NCBI GenBank assembly: GCA_049115495.1
Contig: JAGDZV010000015.1
Span: forward strand, 89,932 to 153,931
Source of the DNA: JACPUW01 sp049115495
GTDB lineage: Bacteria > Bacteroidota > Bacteroidia > CAILMK01 > JACPUW01
DNA length: 64,000 nucleotides
Reading direction: 5' to 3'
Shown here: piece by piece, positions 16,276 through 24,587 of the stretch
How the letters are laid out: each line of letters starts with the position of its first letter
How positions within the stretch are numbered: position 1 is the stretch's first letter
Program-made: the position numbers and the translations under genes
Notes under the pieces: model-generated
The model's database searches: none
What the model was told of the DNA's origin: nothing
What the model saw: only the letters and a program-made list of their open reading frames with translations

Positions 16276-16794
16276 TTACCTTCTCCCCGCCCTCCTTTCG
16301 GCAATGCTTTCTTGCATTTCGGCAAATTGATCTTCAAATGGTAGATTAAGCTGTTCGGCCAATTCCTCAGCAAACTCAAGTGCTTCGTAGTAGTTTCCAT
16401 ATTCATCTACTATTTGAAGTTTTCCCATAGAATCAACCAAGCAAACATCAAAAGATTTAGTTCTTGTTGTTGTTTGGGTAGCTCTTAATGTGTAGGTGCT
16501 AGACTCACTGTAAACCGTAAGTACTAGCTTTTTGTAAATATCAAGGCTTTTCCAGCTTCCTACTCTAAAAAACAAAAAGCTGAAATAAGATTGTAGCTTT
16601 TGGTTTTGAAGATCAATAACCACACCTTCAATTGAAAGCAGCGCTACAAGACCAAGATAGAATGTTGGAATTGCTGGTATTAATGAATAGAAATAGGTAA
16701 ATACCCCTGAACCAATTATAACCAGTAAACCCAAAAGACCCAGCTTTAAAGTTGGGCCTTTTGATATTTTTATTAAGCTTTCTTGCTCGCTCAT
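16276..16794 (-). CDS. Conserved-looking membrane protein with PH-like C-terminal half
   Basis: 172 residues. Two membrane helices at about 17-36 (LKLGLLGLLVIIGSGVFTYF) and 40-58 (AIPTFYLGLVALLSIEGVVI), then a soluble beta-rich region of about 80 residues (DLQNQKLQSYFSFLFFRVG, ESSTYTLRATQTTTRTKS) with a C-terminal helix rich in Glu and Arg (EALEFAEELAEQLNL). This resembles membrane proteins with a PH-like cytoplasmic domain, but I do not recognise the family. It lies 22 bases downstream of the lipoprotein gene at 16817-17620 and is probably co-transcribed with it. Confidence 0.75.
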   Translation of the reverse strand: MSEQESLIKISKGPTLKLGLLGLLVIIGSGVFTYFYSLIPAIPTFYLGLVALLSIEGVVIDLQNQKLQSYFSFLFFRVGSWKSLDIYKKLVLTVYSESSTYTLRATQTTTRTKSFDVCLVDSMGKLQIVDEYGNYYEALEFAEELAEQLNLPFEDQFAEMQESIAERRAGRR

Positions 16795-16816
16795 AGGGGG
16801 CTAATATAGAATTATA

Positions 16817-17620
16817 TCATCCATTTAGGTCAACCACTATTCTAAAGGCTTCAAAATTGTTTTTAGCATCAGAAATGGTAAACGCGCATTTTCTTGTTCC
16901 ATCTTCGAGAAAAGCCCAATCTATACCCCATTCTACTTTTGCATGATTACCAGGTTCAATATTTACGCTGCGAATAATTTGTGTGCCTCCCAATCTTTCG
17001 TTGTTTTTATCCAAGTAGTCCACCTTTAATTCAATAGTTTCAAGGGTAAGAATTCGGTTTAGGTTCTTAATGAACAATTCGTACTCATATTTACCCATTA
17101 GTTTTCGAGTTACGTCTTTTACCGTAACATCAATGTTGTTTTTGAAGTACTCATTTTCAAGGCGTGCCATTTCGCACAAAATCTTCGCTTCTTTTGTGCT
17201 TTTGTCTGCCTGTTGCATAAAATCACTGCTTAATGAGAATTCTACTCCGTTAATGGTTACTGTATTTGAAGTAAACATTACAGTTGGCTTTTTCTCAATA
17301 TTCACTTCTTCAATGATTAAGGCTTCATCTAATAATTCTTCCTCAGCCGCCTCCATGCTTTCCGCGTAAACGGTTTCATTTAAAGGCTTATTTTCTTTCA
17401 CTTTATTGACTTTTTCTTCAGTTAATACATCTGTTTCTTCAACCTTTGATTCTTCAATTATCGTTACAGGTTGCTTGTCTTCAACTGTTTCAACATCTGT
17501 AACTTCAACTGTTTTTTCAGTTGGAGCTTGTGCTTCTTTCTCAATGCTTAGTGGAGCGGCATTTTTTTGTGCGCATGAACCTAAAAACAAAAGGGCGGTG
17601 AGTATTGCTAGAGCTTTCAT
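16817..17620 (-). CDS. Lipoprotein with acidic linker and beta-sandwich C-terminus
   Basis: 267 residues. Lipoprotein signal ending LFLGSC (lipid Cys16). Residues about 20-115 are a low-complexity linker rich in Glu, Val, Thr and Lys with no hydrophobic core. From about 120 a compact domain follows (VTINGVEFSLSSDFMQQ, IDVTVKDVTRKLMGKYEYEL, LKVDYLDKNNERLGG, HAKVEWGIDWAFLEDG), resembling the beta-sandwich domains of YcfL-like lipoproteins; this is a weak similarity. The function is unknown. It is upstream of the membrane protein at 16276-16794, 22 bases apart. One copy of a 20-base repeat lies about 85 bases before its start. Confidence 0.75.
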   Translation of the reverse strand: MKALAILTALLFLGSCAQKNAAPLSIEKEAQAPTEKTVEVTDVETVEDKQPVTIIEESKVEETDVLTEEKVNKVKENKPLNETVYAESMEAAEEELLDEALIIEEVNIEKKPTVMFTSNTVTINGVEFSLSSDFMQQADKSTKEAKILCEMARLENEYFKNNIDVTVKDVTRKLMGKYEYELFIKNLNRILTLETIELKVDYLDKNNERLGGTQIIRSVNIEPGNHAKVEWGIDWAFLEDGTRKCAFTISDAKNNFEAFRIVVDLNG

Positions 17621-17704
17621 TGTTTTGGAATTTTACCCCACTAAGGTCTTCCTATACCCACTTTTTTAAAATGACTAAACTCACCTAGGCCATTTTTTCG
17701 ATGT

Positions 17705-17724
17705 AAAGTCGTTTGGTTTTTTTA
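17705..17724 (+). repeat. 20-base direct repeat, copy 1
   Basis: AAAGTCGTTTGGTTTTTTTA occurs here and, identical, at 24511-24530 in the same orientation. This copy lies between the lipoprotein gene start (17620) and the end of the heparinase-like gene (17806). Confidence 0.6.
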
Positions 17725-17747
17725 AAACGGTGATTTAGACATCATAG

Positions 17748-17781
17748 AAAAAGCCCCAACTCAATATAAGTTGGGGCTTTG
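17748..17781 (-). terminator. Terminator of the heparinase-like exoprotein gene
   Basis: AAAAAGCCCCAACT (17748-17761) pairs with AGTTGGGGCTTT (from 17769) around a 7-base loop, a strong 12-bp GC-rich stem. Read on the minus strand it ends in a T-tract (TTTTTC). It lies 25 bases after the stop of the 17806-23484 gene and could act in both directions. Confidence 0.82.
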
Positions 17782-17805
17782 TGTTATTAAAAGGATTTTA
17801 AATTC

Positions 17806-20800
17806 CTACTTCACTAAAACCAATTTTCCGTTTCCAATTTCTTCGTTTCCGTTAATGAAACGGTATTGATAAACACCTTCGGCTTGTTGGCTCAAATTGA
17901 GTTCAACTTTACCTGAATTATCGTTGATTCTAATGGTTTTAATCACTTTTCCGTTTAGATCAACAATCTCAATAAATGCATTATTATTTTCAGTTAAACT
18001 GTATTCTAATACGGTAATTTCTGTAAAAGGATTTGGCCAAACTGAAATCTTGTTTTCAATATTGGGTTCAGCTACTGAAATTGGTGTTGGTGGTTTTGGA
18101 ATTACATTGCCCATCATGTCAAACTCACAATCTTTACAACTTGCTTGCGTACCACAAGCGTTGGTAAATGATGCACATACATCATAAATTGTACTTGGAG
18201 TATTCGGAAAACTGTAGGTGAAGTTTGTGCCCATAGAAGTGTAACTTCCTGTTCCATCGTCAAAATCCCAACTTATGTCGTTTGCCGAAACTGGGGTATG
18301 ATAAACTCCAAAAGAAGCATCAAAAAACATGGCAGCTGGATTAATGTCAAATGTGATCGAGTCTAATGTGTCTTTATAAATCACCACATCATCAATACCC
18401 ACCAAATTGCCACTTGAGAAAACCTGCAGTTTTAAATAAGTAGTACCAAAGGCTTTTGGATAAGCGTAAGGTTGTGCAATTGTTGCATTTGAAACAAGGT
18501 TGGCGGGGCTCCATTCATAAGTATAACTACCCCCTAGTGCGACACCCACTTGAATTGAATCTGAGTAGCAAATGGTGGTGTCTCTACCTGCATTAGCAAC
18601 GGTATTTACAAATACCAAAACCGAATCGTAATTGGTGCAGCCATCGGCATCTGTTGCACTTAAAACATAAGTTGTAGTGCTGCTTGGTGTGGCCGTAGGG
18701 TCTAAAACGCTCGTTGAATTTAATCCGCTGGTAGGCGACCAAACATAGCTTGTGGCTGTGCCGCCAACACTACCTTCTAATTCAGGGTCGGGCGAGCTTG
18801 GTGTGCCATAAGCAATGTATTTATCTGGGCCAGCGGAGACTTCTGGACCGTCTTTGGTTCTGATTATGAGTGTATCAAATTGCTCACTACAACCATTTGA
18901 AAGACCTAATACAACAGAATACTTTTTGCCAGATTCAAACGGGAAATTTTGTAACCATAACGTGTCGGCAACTCCTGAAAATATGACTGTATCAAAAGTG
19001 TTTCTCTGACGATAATAATTATCAATTGAATCGCCATAGCTCAAATATTCCTTGTTGAATGGAATGGTATCATATACAACGGTATCAACTACCAAATTAA
19101 AGAATGTATCTGTTAGATTGGTGTCAGTCCAAAAGGTATCAATTCTTACTAAAAAAGTATCAAAAAAGATAGCCGAATCCTTTTCAAAAGGCGATTTTCT
19201 ATATTCAAACACTTGCCATGTAATCTTATTAAAATCACCAGTTGAAGTTCTGCCATGAACAAAGTAGTTATCGCTGCTACATAGCACTGTGTCGCCAGTT
19301 ATTTCACTTGTAAATGTGCCACGAATATGAATAAATTGAGAAATCTCGGAACTGTCATTACAATCGTTTTTAACTTTTAATCTAACCTTATACGTTTTAC
19401 CCGCAGTTGAGCCACTTGTAAATGAATAGATTGAATCAAGATTTACAGTATCAATTCTACCACCATAATAATTGTCAGGTGTATATACCGGCGAAACCAC
19501 CTCGCTACTTGTGCAGTTTCCTGTTAAAGAATCTGCCTCGCAAATAATAAATTGAAACTTGGTTTCATTCAAAGTATTTGAGCCAATAAATAATGGTTCT
19601 TGACCATTGCAGTAGTAGCGTTTTAGCTTACCTTTTGCTTCAGGCTTACCAACATTAATCCAACCACGCCCTTCGTTTGTTAAACCATGCGTAGGGAAAA
19701 CATTTTTAATTGAACAAAAACTAATGCATGAGTTTGAGGTTGAAACAGGCGCATTTGGTGCAACACCTTCTATTGCTGGGTTCAACGGATTTTTAGAAAT
19801 ATAGAAAATATGCCTATCTGTAGTATCGAGCAAGGTGTCATTGTAAAACTCAAGGTTTGCCGCAGGCTCTATACATAAATAACTACTATCCATCATTATA
19901 ATTTCACCAAAACCAATATTAGGACCACCAACAACTACATGAGCGCCATCTAGTATTTTAAGTGTTCCGCCTGGTTTTACCAAAATTGTTCCGCCATTAC
20001 CAATTTGAGTATAGCTTGAATCTGCTAATACAAGTGCTGCGTTCTTTTCAACTATAATCATACTCCTAACCGTTTTGCGGCGTTCATCCCAAGCTGCACT
20101 ACGAATTTCATATGGTTCGCGGTAATAGGCATCTTCAGTTGTTCTATAATCTGCCTTAAAACCTGGACCTTCAAAATTGCGCCAATAAGAATTCGCGAAA
20201 ATGGTTAAGGAATCGCGGTTAATCAAATAATTGTCTTCGCAGATTTTCATTTTACTACCGTTGTCAATATCCAAATAACCATAAGCCTGTTTAATGGCCA
20301 AATTATGCCCAAGCACTTCTTTTGTACCAGTTTTAAATTCAAAATGATTGATAATCTCAATTGGTGGAAAGAAGCATGATGTTATACACTCATCAACTGG
20401 AGCAAATCTAAAACGATGAATACCAGCTTCATCAAAAGTTAGTTTTATGGCTTTTATTAATGTGTCGTATTCATAAATGAAACCATTGCTTTCTCTCATT
20501 AAACTTTGGCTTGCCCATGGCACATCTGTTAGATAAAACCACACTTTGGTATTTGGCTTATCTGTTTTTATTAAGCCTTCGTACTCAAATTTTTTGGTGT
20601 AGTCAAACTGCAAGTATTCAAATCGTTTGTTTGATGTAAAAACAGTATCAGTATCATATTGTAAAAAGTTGGCATTACGTGCACTTGCTGATACGAACCA
20701 ACCACCCATTTCGCAAATGGTGCCATTGCCACGGGCGGTGTCTTTGGTAAGGGTTAAGCCATTGCCTCTAAATTTTGCTGTTTTGGTAGTATCGGTTTCA

Positions 20801-23484
20801 TCAAGTGGGTTTTTAACTTCAACAAGATTTGTGTCCAATGAAATGTAGGTTAACTTTTTATTTCCATTGTCATACGCTTTTACAAAACCATTGCCCTTGT
20901 ATTGCAAAGCATACCTAGGTTTAAACTCTTTCGGTTTATATGTTTCATTACAAGGTAAAATCTCTAAACTAGTAACTACCATAAGCTCGGTTCTATTTTC
21001 CCAAGTTAATCGAATATTTGTAACTGACTCCCTGTTTTGTAATTTCCCTGGGTCGTTGGGGTAGTCATTTTTCACAGAACCAATAGGTGCTTGGAAATAA
21101 TGAAACTTATGTTCATCTGGCTCTCCAAAGGCTTCTTTTATTGAAATCTGCAACTTATTTTCATAACCAAAATTATCTAAGTAACCTTTGCATGGCTGAA
21201 AAATATAGTCTAAATACCCACCAGTGTTTGTAAAATCGAATGTACCATTTGGTATGTTACCGTAACCTGAGTATGACCATGTAAAGGTATGATTGGCAGG
21301 GTCTTCTAATGGTACACCATTAACTAGAATTGGGTTAATGAAATCAACTACGGTTATTTCATCTTCGTTATTATCAAACCCTCTAATTTCTCTTATAACT
21401 TCTATTTTGCCATCGGCGAAAGTCCCACTAACACGTAAAACCTTTTCTCCATCAATTTCGGTTTCTGTAATTATGCTATTCCCTAAATCCGGCGTTTCTT
21501 CACCATCCATAATTATGGTGTTATGTTTTAATGCATCTCCTAACTCATATTTTTTCGATTGAGTAAATCCGAAATATGGATTATCAAGCAAATGGTTTTC
21601 ATCCCCCTTTGTAAGTGAAATAGCAAAATGATCGTTGTGCTCATGAGCGCCTTCATCTTGACCTAAATAGAACTGACCTTGCTCTTTGTCTTCAATATTG
21701 ATATGCAAATAGGTCATATTTTCAAAATTATTATAGTCAACAACTCCTGGATTAACAGGGTTGTTCCTTATAATAACATCGCCACTTGGCATTGCTGTTA
21801 TTGAAGAGACTATTGGCTCTGTTGGCTTTAGATCATTATAAAAACCTTCTGCAAAGGCTGCATAAATATCGGCTCTTAAGTCAACCGATTTATCTTCTAA
21901 GTAATCTAAACCAAATTCAACCAAAACACTACTAGGGTCATTATACTTTAAATTATGAGAATAACCTTTGGCTAAATAGTTTCTCATTAAGCCTGGTTCG
22001 CGTAAAATGGCTTTATCAAAAAAAGGCTTTTCATCCCATGAATCATCTACTGTTGGTAATGTACCGTTTGGCCGCTCTAGTTCAGTTGCCCATCTGTACA
22101 TGTTTAATATATTCTCATCGTCCATGTAGTTAACTTCTAGAAGTCTTGGATTGTAAACTTTTGTAGCTAATTGGCTAGCTGCAATACTTGTAAGAACTAA
22201 ACCCGAAGTGTCTTGAATAAAAAAGTATTGACTTGCAGACGTTCCTAATAAAACAAGAGTAAACGGTCCATTTCTCTGTATATTTCGATTTACATATTCT
22301 TTATTCACTTCGGTCTCAGGGTGGAAATTTTTAAAAGCCAGCATAAATGGTAACATATTCTCACTACCCCATTTTAAATAATAAGGACCTTCTTGATAAC
22401 CGTACAATCCACCTTTTTGTGTTTGCCCCAAAATAATGTTCCCAATATTTTCTGTATAAAGCACCCTATCAATAACTTGATGTGCAGTGCTGGCCCAAAG
22501 CTCTGGATGCCAACTGTCTTTTGAATTTTTGTGTGAGTAATCATTTAAAATAATTCCTGCCAAACCCAATGCCACTGCACTCATTGTAGCATGATTATCA
22601 ACTCTATACAGGGGAGTATTCCAAGGAAACGCAGCCTTAGAGTATAAATTCTCGGCATAACATTGTACATAAAGTCCACACCAATTTAATTGCTCATGCA
22701 AATCTTCATAAGTTGTCATGCTTACTGTTTTGGCGTATGTAGATGTACTAGCGGGTTGTGGCAATGATGATGCAGCATTAAATACCATCATACCATCGCT
22801 TACTGCTCTTAAATAATCATAAGCTTGAGCATACATTATCAAATTCTTTGAGTACCGCTGGCAATATGTTGACATAGAACCTGTGAAGTTTGCCCATCCG
22901 ATTGTATTTAACATACCATTTACATCATTTTCAGTTATCTGGTTTAGGCAATAAATAGCTGTATTTCTAAACCTAGCCGATATGGTATCAGGCAATTGAG
23001 TGCCATCTGGCTTCATATCGCACAAATACACAAATGCTGCCGCCTTTGCTATATATGCTATATTATGGGGGTATTTTGATTTTTTCCCTACTTTATCATC
23101 TGCATTGATGTTGCGTTTGTCTGCAAGCTCATAAAGTGTTTCATAAATTTCAACAGCTCTTCTTGTCGGTGTATTTGGTTGTGCAGATGCATTATTCTTT
23201 TGAAATTTCTTAACCATTTTTCTAATATTTTCCAATCGTTCTTCAGCATCATTTGTGCCTTCAATGTATGAACCTGGATGAGTTTTCGAGAATGTGCTAT
23301 AAGGATGGCCTCCCAATTGTTTATCATCATGGTATTGTCCACGACTCCAACTTTCCCTGGGATCTTCGAAAAGCCGCTTATGGTTTTTGATACAATCACA
23401 TTTTTGTGTATGCGCTTTTAAAGGCCATAGAAAGCCTACTGCCAAGGCAATACATACCTTGACCATTACATAAATTTTGGTCAT
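17806..23484 (-). CDS. Giant heparinase II/III-like T9SS exoprotein
   Basis: 1,892 residues. Signal peptide (IALAVGFLWPLKAHTQ). Residues about 30-560 look like the alpha/alpha-toroid of heparinase II/III and alginate-lyase-type polysaccharide lyases (YRVDNHATMSAVALGLAG, GYQEGPYYLKWGSENML). Residues about 570-830 resemble the heparinase beta-sandwich (AHEHNDHFAISLTKGDENH, LLDNPYFGF, LKHNTIIMDGEE). A long beta-rich middle follows, then a PKD/SprB-like repeat near 1555 (AGPDKYIAYG, YVWSPTSGLNSTSVLDP), another PKD at about 1710-1780, and a type A T9SS tail from about 1810 (SVWPNPFTEITVLEY). Likely a secreted, surface-anchored lyase or binding protein for an acidic polysaccharide; catalytic Tyr/His cannot be assigned from sequence alone. 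The lipoprotein gene 29 bases upstream is probably in the same operon. Confidence 0.78.
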   Translation of the reverse strand: MTKIYVMVKVCIALAVGFLWPLKAHTQKCDCIKNHKRLFEDPRESWSRGQYHDDKQLGGHPYSTFSKTHPGSYIEGTNDAEERLENIRKMVKKFQKNNASAQPNTPTRRAVEIYETLYELADKRNINADDKVGKKSKYPHNIAYIAKAAAFVYLCDMKPDGTQLPDTISARFRNTAIYCLNQITENDVNGMLNTIGWANFTGSMSTYCQRYSKNLIMYAQAYDYLRAVSDGMMVFNAASSLPQPASTSTYAKTVSMTTYEDLHEQLNWCGLYVQCYAENLYSKAAFPWNTPLYRVDNHATMSAVALGLAGIILNDYSHKNSKDSWHPELWASTAHQVIDRVLYTENIGNIILGQTQKGGLYGYQEGPYYLKWGSENMLPFMLAFKNFHPETEVNKEYVNRNIQRNGPFTLVLLGTSASQYFFIQDTSGLVLTSIAASQLATKVYNPRLLEVNYMDDENILNMYRWATELERPNGTLPTVDDSWDEKPFFDKAILREPGLMRNYLAKGYSHNLKYNDPSSVLVEFGLDYLEDKSVDLRADIYAAFAEGFYNDLKPTEPIVSSITAMPSGDVIIRNNPVNPGVVDYNNFENMTYLHINIEDKEQGQFYLGQDEGAHEHNDHFAISLTKGDENHLLDNPYFGFTQSKKYELGDALKHNTIIMDGEETPDLGNSIITETEIDGEKVLRVSGTFADGKIEVIREIRGFDNNEDEITVVDFINPILVNGVPLEDPANHTFTWSYSGYGNIPNGTFDFTNTGGYLDYIFQPCKGYLDNFGYENKLQISIKEAFGEPDEHKFHYFQAPIGSVKNDYPNDPGKLQNRESVTNIRLTWENRTELMVVTSLEILPCNETYKPKEFKPRYALQYKGNGFVKAYDNGNKKLTYISLDTNLVEVKNPLDETDTTKTAKFRGNGLTLTKDTARGNGTICEMGGWFVSASARNANFLQYDTDTVFTSNKRFEYLQFDYTKKFEYEGLIKTDKPNTKVWFYLTDVPWASQSLMRESNGFIYEYDTLIKAIKLTFDEAGIHRFRFAPVDECITSCFFPPIEIINHFEFKTGTKEVLGHNLAIKQAYGYLDIDNGSKMKICEDNYLINRDSLTIFANSYWRNFEGPGFKADYRTTEDAYYREPYEIRSAAWDERRKTVRSMIIVEKNAALVLADSSYTQIGNGGTILVKPGGTLKILDGAHVVVGGPNIGFGEIIMMDSSYLCIEPAANLEFYNDTLLDTTDRHIFYISKNPLNPAIEGVAPNAPVSTSNSCISFCSIKNVFPTHGLTNEGRGWINVGKPEAKGKLKRYYCNGQEPLFIGSNTLNETKFQFIICEADSLTGNCTSSEVVSPVYTPDNYYGGRIDTVNLDSIYSFTSGSTAGKTYKVRLKVKNDCNDSSEISQFIHIRGTFTSEITGDTVLCSSDNYFVHGRTSTGDFNKITWQVFEYRKSPFEKDSAIFFDTFLVRIDTFWTDTNLTDTFFNLVVDTVVYDTIPFNKEYLSYGDSIDNYYRQRNTFDTVIFSGVADTLWLQNFPFESGKKYSVVLGLSNGCSEQFDTLIIRTKDGPEVSAGPDKYIAYGTPSSPDPELEGSVGGTATSYVWSPTSGLNSTSVLDPTATPSSTTTYVLSATDADGCTNYDSVLVFVNTVANAGRDTTICYSDSIQVGVALGGSYTYEWSPANLVSNATIAQPYAYPKAFGTTYLKLQVFSSGNLVGIDDVVIYKDTLDSITFDINPAAMFFDASFGVYHTPVSANDISWDFDDGTGSYTSMGTNFTYSFPNTPSTIYDVCASFTNACGTQASCKDCEFDMMGNVIPKPPTPISVAEPNIENKISVWPNPFTEITVLEYSLTENNNAFIEIVDLNGKVIKTIRINDNSGKVELNLSQQAEGVYQYRFINGNEEIGNGKLVLVK

Positions 23485-23513
23485 ATTTTAATTGTTTAAA
23501 TGGTTGCTGTTTG

Positions 23514-24173
23514 TTATCCCCTAATTATTTGTTTCAATATTATTGCATAGCCATCATCATTGAGCTCCCAAGAAATAAGCCCATTTTCAGTATCATAGTA
23601 CAAAAGGTTGTCGCTTTCATAAAACGTGAATTTTGTAACATAGTTATTCATTCCATTTAAAGAAGGATATTTTTTCATGAAGTAAACCCCCCCACTTGAA
23701 TCTACACTTCTTTCATTTGAAATGATAGATGCACGTATGAAAATATCAAAGTTGTACTTATCCTCTCTTTTTCTTGGTAACTCCTGAAAACGTAAAACCA
23801 ATTGCTCTTTGGTAGCTGCCATACCACATACAAATTGCCATCTTCTTTCTTCGCAGTAATATTCGCGGTATAGTATTTCTGTGCTTGTTTCATAACCTAT
23901 ACATTCATCGCCATTGGGGGCTTCATAGTAAGAATATGTTGTTAGCAAAGTGTCATAGTGCTCGCTTGGTTCAAAAACCAACTCGGTGCTATCGCCATTG
24001 TCAATCTCCAAAAACACCAAGGTTTCAGTGCCTGTATAAGCCATTTTGGCTTTGCTCTCTTCGCTTATGCGGTCTTTACTTTTATCAATTGGAGCACAGC
24101 CTTCTTGGCAGGCTTGTAGGTAGGCAAGGCTTGTAAGGGTTAGGAGTATGGTTAGCTGTTTTAGTTTTTTCAT
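23514..24173 (-). CDS. Hypothetical lipoprotein with G-tract
   Basis: I start at the ATG at 24173 (219 residues, MKKLKQLTIL); a longer frame to 24248 lacks a signal peptide at its start. Lipobox SLAYLQAC, lipid Cys about 22. The mature protein is small, acidic and beta-rich with several Cys (ECIGYE, EYYCEERRWQFVCG), suggesting disulfides. No family recognised. The coding strand contains a G7 run (C7 at 23687-23693) reading Ser-Gly-Gly-Val, and a G10 run (C10 at 24283-24292) lies about 110 bases upstream of the start. The heparinase-like gene starts 29 bases downstream, so this lipoprotein may be its partner, for example a surface glycan-binding protein (inference from position only). Confidence 0.72.
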   Translation of the reverse strand: MKKLKQLTILLTLTSLAYLQACQEGCAPIDKSKDRISEESKAKMAYTGTETLVFLEIDNGDSTELVFEPSEHYDTLLTTYSYYEAPNGDECIGYETSTEILYREYYCEERRWQFVCGMAATKEQLVLRFQELPRKREDKYNFDIFIRASIISNERSVDSSGGVYFMKKYPSLNGMNNYVTKFTFYESDNLLYYDTENGLISWELNDDGYAIILKQIIRG

Positions 24174-24282
24174 TTGGTACTTAACCTTAAAAATCAACAC
24201 TTCTAACATAGCATTTTTAGTCTTTAGTTCCAAACCGCAAATCAGCACCCAACTATTTAAATTTGAGCAAATTCGCCATTTA

Positions 24283-24292
24283 CCCCCCCCCC
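24283..24292. repeat. C10 homopolymer in a divergent intergenic region
   Basis: Ten consecutive C lie in the 414-base gap between the divergent lipoprotein gene (24173) and propeller exoprotein gene (24588). Such tracts are prone to slippage. The rest of the gap is very AT-rich and also holds the hairpin at 24395-24412 and the 20-base repeat at 24511-24530; no gene is visible in it. Confidence 0.6.
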
Positions 24293-24394
24293 ATTTTGCT
24301 CTAATAGCCGATTTTAACTACATATTATTTTTTCAAAAAATTTTCAACTCTTAAAAACTAGTGAGTTTTATTATAAAAATAATCCAAAAGTTTC

Positions 24395-24417
24395 ATCACC
24401 CAAAAGGGTGATTTTTT
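24395..24417 (+). terminator. Intrinsic terminator-like hairpin without an upstream gene
   Basis: ATCACCC (24395-24401), loop AAAA, GGGTGAT (24406-24412), then TTTTTATT. On the plus strand this is a well-formed terminator, yet no plus-strand gene precedes it; the next plus gene starts at 24588. It may end a small RNA or act as an attenuator in a long leader. Confidence 0.55.
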
Positions 24418-24510
24418 ATTGAGATTTTTTTTGTAAAGCAGTGAAAACTTTCAGGATTTTTCGCCATCAACAAAAGAACTCGGATGAGTCTATAGAATAA
24501 CCTAGCGAGC

Positions 24511-24530
24511 AAAGTCGTTTGGTTTTTTTA
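24511..24530 (+). repeat. 20-base direct repeat, copy 2
   Basis: Identical to 17705-17724. It ends 57 bases before the ATG of the 24588 exoprotein gene, a position suitable for a regulator binding site or an upstream promoter element. Confidence 0.6.
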
Positions 24531-24587
24531 TAAGCCGATTTTCGGCATACAAACCTTTCTGCTAAAACTAGGTTGTTTCTTTGTAAT

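Noticed and set aside
24174..24248. Upstream extension of the 23514 lipoprotein gene
   Set aside because: It would place 25 residues ahead of a clear lipoprotein signal peptide; the ATG at 24173 is the better start.
17725..24510. Segment between the 20-base repeats as an integrated mobile element
   Set aside because: No integrase, transposase or tRNA target, and the genes resemble the rest of the window in composition and theme; the repeats look more like regulatory sites.
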